A DNA stretch of 64,000 nucleotides, from the NCBI GenBank assembly GCA_039881145.1, contig JAYKKI010000067.1:2803501-2867500 (forward strand). Reading direction: 5' to 3'. Position 1 is the first letter of the stretch, and each line of letters begins with the position of its first letter. The position numbers and the translations under genes are program-made. This document shows positions 42,701 through 56,500 of this stretch, in pieces. Source of the stretch: Druceiella hillmani. Its lineage: Eukaryota; Arthropoda; Insecta; Lepidoptera; Hepialidae. The notes below the pieces were generated by a model. It did no database searches. It was not told the DNA's origin and was given only the letters and a program-made list of their open reading frames with translations.

Positions 42701-44460
42701 TCTTCTGTTACAGAAAGGAATGTCATTAAATATTTCCAGGGCTGTTTTGTTCATATCCATTCTTAATAGATGAGTATGATGAATGATTCAAAATTGTGTC
42801 TTTCACCAAATATTATTGAATGTTCTATCAAAAATTTACTTCAAATTTTCCTTTTGATAACTGGAAGGATTTTTTTCCTCCTCTCTGTTGTGATCATGTG
42901 TGGATCATATCCCTGAGGCAGAAGAGATATAATGAATGTCTTATATAATAATACATGTATTTTTTTCTTTTGATTACTTGTGACCTCATTTAGTTTCTTA
43001 GCGACAGTGTGCAAAACCTCTTTTTCTTATCTTTGGAGTACAGTTCCCTTGTCAACGTAACACTGAGAGTACGAGCAGTACTATGGCACAGGGCTTCTAC
43101 AAGGAGTGGCTCTCCAAAGTGGCATGCATGATGGAATGTGGAATGCTGCCGTTCCATAATTTTTAACTCTAGAGAGTAATATGATTGCTACGTGACTTAG
43201 TTAAATAAGATACTGTCATATATAGTTTATGAGTGAATTATTGGAATTGCCTTATTTTTATGAGGAATATTAATTGATTGATATAAGAAGACAAACATTC
43301 TGCTGAAGAATTTTTTTATTTCCTCATTTTTTTTAAGATTAAGAGTTCTAAGAACTTACCGTCAGTTGCGACCTTGGCTGAAAAAGAAATATAAAAACAT
43401 TTGATACAACTCTTTAATTCTTAAACATTAACTTAACTAAGAAATGACATGACTTCAACAATAGTTTGGAAATGGTAGAAACTCAACCTGCAACACCAAA
43501 CTTGTTCTATACCATTTTTTTCTATTTAAACATGATAGCTATTCACTCATTTAGAATAGGAATCTATAAAATTAAATTGTATATTTCAAAATATTTAAAA
43601 ATGGAAATTGGGTGAACTTTAAGGCAATGAATACACGTTAAACCCAGAAAATGGAAGATTATAAACTTATTGTGGAAAAAGTTAAGGAAGATTGCAATCT
43701 TATCATGCTATTAAATATCAAATCAAGCATTTTTAACATTTTTGACAAAATTGTTCACTTAAACTGTTTTAGAACATAGCAAAAAAAAAGTTTTCTTGAG
43801 GTGGTTGAATATTTCTGTAGGGTTAACAGAAAAATAAGATTTAATAATTGGAGGGAGCAACTGGCTGCTTCATCGTCACGAAGCGCCAGAAAACTTATTG
43901 CTCTTGTTTCCCCAATTTATAAAGCAATAAGAATGCGCAGACCTGCTTATTCGACCCTCTACATGTAGAACTCGTTATTGTTTACATATAAATAACACAT
44001 GAGGCTTTGCCGGAATAATGGTCTTTAAATGTTTATGAATAAGCTTTTATAAAATACGTAATGATAATCTGTAAGCTAGTCATTCTCATTAAATTGCTAC
44101 GCCAATGTTACTCATTTAAAAGATTTCTTATTGCCCATTCAATTTACCTTTGAGAAATATTATACGTGAAAATATTTTGTAAATAAAAAAAATATTGTTC
44201 CGTAAGCAGTTCATAAATTATGTAGCATTTAAGATATTTTTCATTTTGTAATAATTATCTTTAAGAAGAAAACTAAAATTAATTTTTCCAACATGACAAG
44301 TAGTACTTTTATTTAAGATACAAACCAGCTAATAAGAAATTTGCAAAAAATTACGTTAACGTCTTTAATAAATTTTTTTCGTCTCATTTCATCTACATTT
44401 TTTAAGTCTTTATAAATGAATATTAAAATAGGTATATGCAATGGTATATTAGTTCCGATG

Positions 44461-44507
<47 letters not shown>

Positions 44508-47500
44508 ATATATATATTGTAGTATATAGTTATATATGGAAGCAAATCTTAGATAATATAAAAAGACGTTAGTAATAAATAGAGTAGTTGTAGAAGTCAG
44601 AATATGAAAGGAAATGTAATTATGAATTTGAAAGAAGAAATGTTGTTTGGCTACGTTGGACATATAGGCATGACAAGAATTGCCAAAAAATGTTATTATT
44701 TGAAAGAAATATATTGTTGAAGTTGAAATTAAAATCATCGTTTCGGATAAAAATATGTACACCTCTGTTTACATTTTCACATCGATTCAACTTACGCATA
44801 AATGGAGTATAAAATGAATACAAGTGTTACTATCTAATAAAATGCTTAAGGATCTTACGCATGTATAAACACGTAATTACGTGTTAATGCAGCTGATGCA
44901 CTTCATACAAGTCCTTATGTCCATACACGTACTGAACAATATATGAAAGGGGAAGTCCCACCTTACCCTTTTGTACCTACTAACAGTTTACACTGGACAG
45001 TTGATAAATCATAGTTAACCGAGTGTGGATATTAATTTATTTAAAAATTAACCAAGACAAATTAATTTTACTTGGTCAAAAATGTACAAGTGTTACTATC
45101 TAATAGAATGCTTAAGGATCCTGTGCATGTGTAACCACGTGATTATGAGCTACGTACATGTCGTTATGTTTATACAGGTGGTGAACAAAATATGAAAGGG
45201 GAAGCTCTGTCTTACTTCTAATACCTACTAATGGGTTACAATGGACAGATCAACAGACTGGACAGTTCGACAGATCTTTGCTACTCGAGTATGGATATTA
45301 ATTCAGTTAAAAATTAACCAAAAGAATAATTTTACTTGTGCAAAAATATTAGTCTCTCTATGATATTTTTTGGCACGATAATGATCAACATAGAAAGGAA
45401 AATGCATGGCAACAAATAGCAGTAATAATGAATTGCCGTTTGAAATATTTATTTGTTTCTTTTTACATAAATACTACAGTTATTGTGCATTTATATTGTA
45501 TATATACGTGTAATATTATTTATTTGCATATAAGTAAAAAAACTTTTTATATTGTTACCCACAATATATAATTTGCACAATTCATATTATTAGTTTTATT
45601 TATACTTATTTCGTGTATTAAATTAGAATTACAGAGGTATATATATAAATATTAAATTATCTTCTGTATCAAGGAATAAGTCTTAAAATATATGAATAGG
45701 TCTAGGAATAACTTCTATCTTTGTCACTTATTCTCGGACACTGTGTAGAGATTAAATAAAAAGAAAAATATTGAAAATGTTTCTATCATTATTTAATTAT
45801 TTGATCTTTTTTTGTTAATGACACAAATAAATTATAAAAAAAAAATAAAATATAACTTTTATTCAATAAAGAGTAATTGAAATTTATTTTACCTTACCTC
45901 AGATAAGCAAAGTCTTTCTTCTACTGATGCATTTCCAAAATTTCATATTTTTTTGTGTAATATTGTCCGCAATAAATTCAATAATTCATTGAATTGATCA
46001 ACTGGTACTCGGAAATATTTTTTTTTAATTTAATAGGGTTCTACTTCAAATCTGATGCAAGTGTTACATATTCACAGATCTCTTCTCTTTTTGGCCAAAG
46101 TTTATAACCCTATTGCCATTTAAATTTTCTTCTATTTCTTTGAGAGGCATACTAGTATAATAGCGTTGGCAATCGACCTGTACATGTCATGTATGGATAC
46201 CATCTATATTATGACGTAACAATAACATGCCATTTAACATCTGTAAGTAGACTAACATATACGATTACATTATTCCACAGCTTACAGCGTGTGAAAATAC
46301 CCTTATGTATGCTGTCAAACATTGTGGCAGCTGAAAGTACGCATTCCCAACTTAAAAAATCTGATATACGTGTGATTAAAAATATTCGCAAAATTAGGAA
46401 TTGATGCTGACAAATGTTATTAGTCACTATTAACTTGGTTGTAAGCAACATATAAAGTAATCATAATAAATAATTATGCATTGGATACCCTCTTATTCTC
46501 ATTTAACATTTTTCAAAATACCATTAATATTATATTTATTTACAATTGTACCAAATACCATTACCAATCAAATATTATTATACCATTAATATTATATTAT
46601 TTTATAATTGTACCAAATACCATTACCAATCAAACATCATTATACCATTAATGTTATATTATTTTATAATTGTACCAAATACCATTACCAATCAAATATC
46701 ATTATACCATTAATATTATATTATTTTATAATTGTACCAAATACCATTACCAATCAAATATCATTATACCATTAATGTTATATTATTTTATAATTGTACT
46801 AAATACCATTACCAATCAAATATCATTATACCATTAATATTATATTATTTTATAATTGTACTAAATACCATTACCGATCAAATATAATTATACCATTAAT
46901 ATTATATTATTTTATAATTATACCAAATACCATTACCAATCAAATATCATTATACCATTAATATTATATTATTTTATAATTGTACCAAATACCATTACCA
47001 ATCAAATATTATTATATCATTAATATTATATTATTTTATAATTGTACTAAATACCATTACCAATCAAATATCATTATACCATTAATATTATATTATTTTA
47101 TAATTGTTCCAAATACCATTACCAATCAAATATCATTATACTATTAATATTATATTATTTTATAATTGTACTAAATACCAGTACAAATCAAATATCATTA
47201 TACCATTAATATTATATTATTTTATAATTGTACTAAATACCATTACCAATTGAAAATCATTATACCATTAATATTATATTATTTTATAATTGTTCCAAAT
47301 ACACAATCAAATACCAATCAAATATCATTATACTATTAATATTATATTATTGTATAATTGTTTTTATATGCAAAATGTTTGACAAAATCTTTTGACATGC
47401 GTACAGTAAATATAGGTATTATTAATATTAACTATTGCCCTACTTACTTCTCTACCTACTTGCTTACTCACCGTTTTCCTTTTTCTTATCTGAAAAAAAG

Positions 47501-50500
47501 AGAGCAAACTTTATTCATGTAACAATGGAAAAGAATATATTTGTTCTTTTCCATTGATACATGAATCACAAAAATAATGGAAAATTGGTTGTAACTAACT
47601 GGAAGGATTACTTTTATAATATATATACCTTATTCAATGTATTACTCACTTATTTACAAATGTGCCAAGATGTAATGTTATTAATAGACGTTTAATGTCT
47701 AAATTTCTCCACAGATAATATTTTTAAACAATAACATCTACACCACAAAGACTCCTAAACTACAAAAATGGTTGTCTTATAAAAATTTAGTTATGTAGTG
47801 TGCAACTGGAATTGCCAAATTGTAAAAAAATATAGAAGGGGCTGAATATATTTGACAATAAAATGCAATAGTACTGCATTTGAAATGATACCTAGTGCTA
47901 TAAACATGAAAATAAACATTGCTTCTAAAAGGGTATTTAAATGTCATGAAATCATAAAAGGCAATTAGGATTTCATAACATGCTATATCCATAACCTGAT
48001 GCGTAACGATACAGTAACGTTATAATGAACTGTATTAATTGCATTAGAATCTCAGTAAATCCAAAATTTTTATAATACTGTGCAAATACTGTGACCAATA
48101 AAACAAAAGACAAATATTGAGGTATAACAGCGGAATTTTAAAGTCCAAAGCATGTTGGACTGTACGTAATACTTACAGTCCATCATGCCTTTGCTCCAAA
48201 TTTATGAACCTAAGTACTCAAATTACTCTCTGATAACCTCCTCACCCTTATAAAACATAATACATCACTTTATAAGCATTCGTTATGCCATACTTATATT
48301 CGTGAAACGAGTTAAACTCTGGCTTACGAAGCACTCCCTTAATAAATATTTCGGAATTTTATCTCTAAAGTCTTTCTTTTCTTTCCTTATTCCATTTCTT
48401 TTCAATCTGCCTTCAAATATTTGTATATATCTGTATGTATATGTGTATGTGTTAGCAATTAAACCCGATTTCCAGCAGAACTGGTATTGCCTAGCCCAAA
48501 CTAGTTTATAAAACTAGTGTCACATAAAACTAATTCAATCTAGGCAACATAATTTTTCTTGGTAATAAAATTCACATTCCATGCTAACCTAATATCACTT
48601 AGTCAAAAGTAAATGAACCAACGTAAAACCTAACATAACTTAATATAATTAACCCTAACCAAATCCTACTTAGCCTAACCTAACCTAACCTGACCTAATC
48701 TAGCGTAGCATAGTAGAGCATAGCCTAGCCTAACATATCATGGCCTGACATAACCTAACCTAACCTAACCAAACCTAACCTAGCCTAACCATATAACCTA
48801 ACTTGATAATTTTACCAAAGCGACACTAGTTTAACCTGAAGTGATAATTTTATTATTATGACTAATAATTTCATTATTTTATTAACTGATATAGCGAAGG
48901 CTAAACTAGTTTTCTCTAACACATGTTTTCTAACTAGTTTGACCTAGGCAAACTAGTTCTGCCCAAAATCGAGTTTGACCAATAATACATGCACATATTA
49001 AACTTATAAAATAAATAAATAAAAACATAAACATTTAAAAAACACAAAACACACCATCATTATGTACACCACCAATATTTGCAAACAGGTTTTGAACTGA
49101 AACAGAAAAATGCATTTTGTTTTATATTATTTTTTTTAAGTTATAAAATTGGAAAAGGTCATAATGTCTACCTTTATACACATAATAAAAAATAAAATTG
49201 ATATTTCTGCACACTGAAGATATTTTGAAAAAAAATTATTAAGAGGATGTAATAAAATTAATAGAACACGAAAATATCATTTTTGGTATGTTTGTCTATT
49301 TGTCAGTGTATTTGTTCACGCACCACACAGGAACCACTGAAAGGATCTTCGTAAGGTTTAAACTGATGGCGGATCTCCATGAGATTTCAACTGTAGAGGT
49401 AACTTATAAGCTTTTTTATTGCAATCACCCCTTGGGATAAGAAGATACAGTAATTTAATATTTCAAGACATAATACACTTCTTCAAAAAGTTTATTTTAT
49501 AATGATAAAAGACGGTATTACATATATTTAATATTCAATCATATAACTAATTCAATAATATTTTCCAAAATTCCATGTTAATGAAGTCATGTGCACAGCT
49601 AGTTATTAATATTTTCTAAAATTGTCAATAATATGATGAATACCAATATAAAGAACTTACCTTGAGGTTAGTTCGCTACTCAAAGAAAAATTATAAATGA
49701 TTAGTAAACAAAAGACAACACCTAGCGCTGATAACTGAAGCCAAATCATTTATCATAATAAGAAACAAAAGAGGGCCTAAATTACTACTTTGGCTGACTT
49801 TGTAATGACTGAGTAAATACAAGACTGAGTAAAACGAGACCGTGATTTCAAATTCCTAACCTAGGCATGATGGTTTCGAGCTCGAAAGTGTTGGCAAAAA
49901 ATTTTACTAAATCGGAAGATATATCAGTCTCAAATAATTGTACTAGTAGAATATCATGATCGACTCAGCCAAATGCCTTTTTTAAATCAAAATACTCCAG
50001 ATTTATCTGCAGTCCATAATATAAAACTCCAACCACATCTTGACACTCATTGACAACAGTTAAAATTGGGTAATTGACTAAATTTTTTTTATTTCATTAA
50101 TCATAATTTCAAGGTACAAGCTGATGAAGCGTGAAAAAATGTTTAAATAATCTTAAAAATTGACTGAGTTATAAAAGTTTAAATTTAACCTTTAAACAAG
50201 GACGGCAATACTGTGTTGTGAGGTCATTTTTAATATAGCACATTATATTCTATAAGAGGAAAAAAGACAGGGATATACCCAACTCTATCCGTATCTTCAA
50301 ATTTAAAAGCCTATAACTGGCTTATTTTTAAATCAATTTTTGAATATTTTTCAAGACTGATTTTTAATTAACTTATATTTCACAATATTGTACGAAAAAT
50401 ATCAAAATTTAGAATGAGTCAACTACTGGATTCTGAGTACCTTTTCCTATACCAGAGAGAAGTTTTGATTTTTGTATTTGATTATTACTAAAGCAATATT

Positions 50501-53500
50501 TTTAATATAATAGATTATGATTAGCATTAAAATTCGATACATTCTAACTCAAATCTAATTATTTTACAGGATGGTATGACCAAGTACAAAACTCATTTTA
50601 TACAGTCTTTTAGGGATAAAAATCAACTCAAAATCATTAAAGAGTGTGTTTCAATGTCTTTCTTGGGAGTGTTATGTTGAGGATACTTTAACAACAATAG
50701 AAGAAAAACAATTCTTGGAACAAAAACAAATTGTTTTTAATTCCAAACAATCATCTTTAAAATGTTAAACACTCAATTTTAAAACTCTGATATTAGTTCT
50801 GCATTTTTAATACTTGTCAAAAAATGTCCCTATAATAATAAACAATTATTTACTTACAAACTTTCAATCTTATATTAAATTGTAATAATAATCATGAAAT
50901 CATCTTTGCTTCTTTGCTTACAACTATTTAACTAAAAACTTTTTTCTTTTATTAAATTATATGAGTGATACCATCACAATTAATGTTAAAATAGTAATTA
51001 AACTAATTATTTTAAAAAATCAAAGTAAGTAGAACCTCAAAAGATATTTCCGTACACTTGTTTACACTACCTACACACCTGGACGCTAAGACTATCTTAA
51101 CAAATAGTTGCAAAAATTGAAACTAATAACAAAAACTGCTAAATTAGTAGAATAGTTAGTCAGCCATAACTGGGACAAATTTTAATTAAATGTCTTATGT
51201 AAATACTTTTTGTGATAAAAAAATTTGAGATAAACGAAACTTGAAAAATAAAACGAACAAATTTACTTTGTTAATCTTAATAGTGCGAGACAGACAGCAC
51301 CGTAATATATTATGAAAATTTGATGCAGCAGACTATAGTCAGGTTTTACACTTGTTGGCACGATACACATGAAGTACTTGTAGGTTTCAACTAGATATTA
51401 GCCGCTGTTGTCATATACTACTTTTTCCTATCTCACAAATCCACCCAGATTAAAATTTGTAGCTGCAACAAATTGCTTTCTCGCTCTTAGTGGCCCATAC
51501 CCCAAAATGAAAAAATGGAACTTTTATTGTCCCTTGATTGTGTGTGTCTGTTAGAACCCTTTTTTCTCAAGAACGGCCAAAGATATAAAGTAATACCAAT
51601 TTCTATGGTCTATAATAGTGAATATTCGGCACCAATATTTGTGAATGTATATACTGCCTTTTCAAAATCTTGTGCAGTTTGTCTATGATTGAAAATTTAC
51701 AAGTTCGCACACATGGTAATATTTATATTAATATATTAATATATTTTTATGAATATATTTTGTTATGGCTGAATATATTTTTTTGGAAAAATCTACGTTA
51801 TTTATTAGTTTGTTTTATTAACATTTACAACAATGAAGTTTTAGGTTAGAGTGTGTTTAGTAAAATTTTAAGATCGATAAATGAAATTCTAGTGAAATTT
51901 GAACTTATTTTACACAGTTCGGTACTATGTGAAAGTGAGACAGCACTTTATTAAAAAAAATTATTAAAGTTAAAAAAAAAACATTTACTTTACTAGAAGA
52001 AAAATTACATTTGTTTCAAATATTGTGGTCACAATAAAAAGTTAATAATTTCAAAAGTTAAATAAGTACACTTTAGTGGTAGATAAAATGCAGCACTATT
52101 TTTTGGTTTAAAAAGAAAATGTATTATTTTTTGCTATGATATGATAAAGCAGTACGAAACCATCAGGGCGCGTATCCTAATCGTACTTATCTAGCCTTGT
52201 TAATTTCTATTCAAGTTATTCTGGAACCCAGTGTTGTACCAATTCAAGGGACCTGACCGATAATTCTGGTTCATTGTCTGGCAACACAGGAAAGAGTTAG
52301 AAATTTTTGTATTTAATGTATTTAGCAACTGTAAAACAGTGATAAATCTTTCAGATATTTCTTCTTTATCCAGATTTATTAATGTTTCATCTTCTTCATG
52401 AAAAACACCTTCAGAATCATAAAAGTAATATAAAACTACTACTGTTGTTGTTTCTGTTTCCTCTGACACCAACGAGAGCTTCACTAAGCCAGTTAGCGAG
52501 AGCAACTATTACAGAACAAATGACACTGCATGCGTATTTGTATGGGTGTATGTGCTCAGATAAATGGAATAATATATGCAGGTAGATGGTATGTATTAGA
52601 GATAGATGGTATGTATTGTAGATAGAGAGGTACCTAGATGGTGTGTGTAGATAGGTATATGGTAAGCGTAGATTTGAGTAATTTGTAAAACACAATCATA
52701 TATTGATTCCATTTTTCAAGTATAACTATGGAATTGAAAAGTTGCAAAAATCACTTCGAAACACCGATTTTATAAAGTTTTGTAATTCCAGATTAGAACA
52801 CTAAGTTACAAGTAGGCACAATTTTAAAAACGTTAAGTAATTATACCTAAGAAATAAAAATTTATTTTCCATCTGAAAAACTGACAGAACAAAAATTCAA
52901 AATTTATTATTTTATCAATTTTATCATACTGTAGTTATGACAAATAACCTCATTTAATACATTATTTTATATTGAATACGTAACTTGATATCATACGACG
53001 GAGATTAGTGTCACTTAATTATTGAGTGACACCTAGTGAGTCAAATAGATAACATTGCAGAAACATTGGTTGGAAGTTGCAAAAGTTGTCGCTAGACATC
53101 ATGACAGATCAAAATGTATTAAAATAACACCGTCATTTATGCGCTACTGATTCATTGTCTGGCAACAACAGCAAAGAGTTAGAAATTTTTGGATAGTATT
53201 TTAGCAACTGTAAAACAGTGACAAATATTTCAGATATTTCTTCTTTATCCAGATTTATTAATGTTTCATCTTCTTCGTGAAAAACACCTTCAGAATCATA
53301 AAAGTAATATAAAACTACTACTATTATTGTTTCTGTTTCCATTAACGCTGACAAGAGCTTCAGCGAGTTAGTCGGCGACTGCAACTATTACAGAACAAAT
53401 AACACTGCGTGCATATTTGTATGGGTATATGTGACCAGATATATGGAGTAATATATGCATGTATATGGTATGTGTTTGATGTTTAGACAGGTGCCTACAT

Positions 53501-56500
53501 GGTTTGCGTAGATAAGTAGATGGCAAGCGTAGACTTGATTATTTTGTAAAACACAATCATATTTTGATTCCGCATTTCAAATGTAACTATGGAATTGAAA
53601 AATTCCAAAAATCACTTCGAACCTCCGAATTTACAAAGTTTTGTAATTCCAGATTAGAACACTAAGTTACAAGTTCAGACCAAGGCATAATTTCAAAAAC
53701 GTTAAGCAATTATACCTAAGAAATAATACTTAATAATTTATTTCCCAACTGAAGAACATTCAAAATTTATTATTTCAGGGATTTTATGATACTATAATTA
53801 TGATAAATAATCTCATTTAATCCATTATTTTATACTGAATACGTAATTTGATATCATATGACGGATATTGGTGTCACTTAATAATTGAGTGACGCCTAGC
53901 GAGTAAAGTAGGTAACATTGAAGAAACATTGGTTGCAAGTTGCAAAAGTTATCGCTAGACATCATGACAGACCAAAATGTGTTAAGAAAATTCCGTCTAA
54001 CATGTGCTACTGTGGCACCATTATAAATGATAAAAGATAGTACACCATATAATGTGAATTTAACCTCGTCTATTCTGTAGTTAACATATTTAAATTGGTT
54101 AAAAAATTTATAAAACCTAACATTGAAATACTTACAGCATCCTTTATTCGAATTTTTAAAAAAATGTGATGTAAAATGTTCAAAATAAATTTCGTAAATT
54201 ATTTTGAACATTTTACATCAGAACTATGCTTGTAAAATTTAATCTATCCATATGAATACAACAAATGAGATGTTACCAAATGAAGATTACTTTAAATGTA
54301 GTTTTAATGTTATTATTTGACTTTATATTTTGTAATAACATTGTCAATCACTTATTAAATTTCAAACATATTTTTCACTTAATAAATTATGGCCATATCG
54401 AGAAGATAGGCAATTACTGTTGAATATACGTAGAAAGAAAAGATTTTATTGTTAAAGTGATAGAATATAAAGTTACTTACTGACGCTTGGTTCCTTCTTG
54501 GCTGAAAACAGAATTTCAAAATATTACATGTCATAAACACACATTTGTTTATCTCTTCTGCATTACTTGCTGTAGCTTTATAAGCTACACATTTCTAATC
54601 AAAATATATTGTGTTTAAAAAAATATTTTTGTTTATGTCTCAAAACTCTTATTAAATTCCTAATGTTGTTCAGGGCAGTCTTTTTCAAAAATGTTGCCAT
54701 TTAACTTGACATCACTAACTATTTATCCACATTAATAAAATGTTTATCCACATTATAAACCGGTATTCTCTATCAAGACTGGTTGAGACTCATGCACTAT
54801 TGATATAAACAAATAATTTTTAATGAAATCGTACTCAGTATTACATGCATGCATATTATATATTAACTTTTATATAATTTTTTAAGTTTATATAATTTTT
54901 TCTGATGTTTATGCAATAACATGTTTTTATACTCTCCATTTATTAAAACATAGAGAATAACTGCTATGAAACATTTCACAAATTTTTCCCTAATCTATAT
55001 TGTTGTACAATATTACAATAGAATAATTCAATGTTTATATTTTTTTATATTATCCAATTAGAACTGTATAAGGTGTTGCTATGAGCTATTTTTGACAATT
55101 GGAAAATAATTTTCATTAAGAGTTAGAAAAATAGTTTCTTTCGTTTGTTATGAGAAAAAAGCTATGATTACATTTGCTCCCATGGAGTTGGAAAACTATG
55201 AAATAACCATTTATGTTGTACATCTATAAATGTAGCAGCTGCCAACTTTTCAGCATTCATATCATTAGGACCAGATATTTAATTATCAAAGCTTACTTGT
55301 ACAAGCAATATAGCAATTGTACAAGCAATATAGTACTTACGATCTGCTTTTGTTTCCTTTTCTGAAAAAATATTATAAAAAGGATAAATTAATTGTGCTT
55401 TATTCCTCTGAAAAATGCATGGCGTTGAGTTACCTGAAAAGTCATTATACATTTCCTCTATGTTGTTTAAGGTCATAATTTATCATGCATGGAAGGACTG
55501 CGTTTATCAGCGAAAAACTAAACAGAACACTGATTTAAGACCTCATCAGAATTTAAAATTGTACATGGTAAAAATTAGAAGTACATAAGCAATAAAGTCG
55601 GAAAAGTATGGCAGATGTAGCAGCACACCCCATTTACATTCCAGGTAACCAAACTTGTGTAGGATCTCATGTTGCTGTGATGAAACACCACTCCTTTAAG
55701 ATTACTGAGCTCTGGATACTTCAGCACGAAGGATTCGTATAAACTGTCCGACTACTGACAATACAGACTTGGTTGTGTCATAAGAGCGCTCTTCACCTAT
55801 GAAACAAGACTGTCTATGTGCTACATTGTTATAAACAATTCCTAATTATTAGTCTCTTCAAAAAAGGGTAATTTACCCAATGTTTTATAAGCATATAAAC
55901 ACCGTAAAGTGAATATTTGAGTTCATACGAAACCTAAATATATTATGTATTTCAGCATGCTTATGTATTTCAGCTTCTTTGCTTATCACAGGTTATTTCT
56001 ACAGTCACTCGTATCATATAATGTGCATTTGACTCAATTAAACTTTGATTTTAAGGTCGCCTCGGTCAAGGAGGCCACTCGGTTGACAACTCTGAGGTAT
56101 GTTGTTGAGATGAAGATCACCATCACCAAATTTTCTGAACCATTATTGGATCTCATATTCTTGTAGAGCATTGCCACTGTAAATTTTATGCAGCTTTGCG
56201 TAAACTTGATGTCATTCTTCCTTTATGGAAATATGAAATTAAAATATTACAAAAATGCAGCTTGATCCCTATCTTTCATCCACCCCTGCTGTAAAATCTC
56301 CAAAACTCAACCAAATGGCTCACTTATTCTTCAAATTGAAGCCAGAAATGTCAACTATCAAACGACATAACTATAGCACAAATGCAAATGGCTCAATTAC
56401 CTCCAAAATAAAACTATCGTGCTATATTATGGAAATTTTTCCGGAAAACTGACTTTTATTGATATTATCCTGGTTATGTTCAAGGTAAACATACTCTTGG

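Larger units (their letters stand above)
38748..43110. repeat. Exon-block duplication, unit B
   Basis: Direct-oriented copy of unit A with five matching exons in the same order. It is about 0.4 kb longer, mainly through TA-rich expansions near 39302 and 39712 and an extra stretch near 40750-40970. Confidence 0.85.

Noticed and set aside
44313..44762. 149-codon minus-strand frame
   Set aside because: It runs through a (TA)n tract giving Tyr-Ile repeats and has no motif.
45896..45930. Lys-containing AG/GT segment on the minus strand
   Set aside because: No combination of its sites gives a length divisible by three.
48175..48190. GATGGACT plus gtaagtatta as a possible exon
   Set aside because: Only the tail and donor resemble the 30-base exons. 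No acceptor of quality is present, so it is at best a relic.
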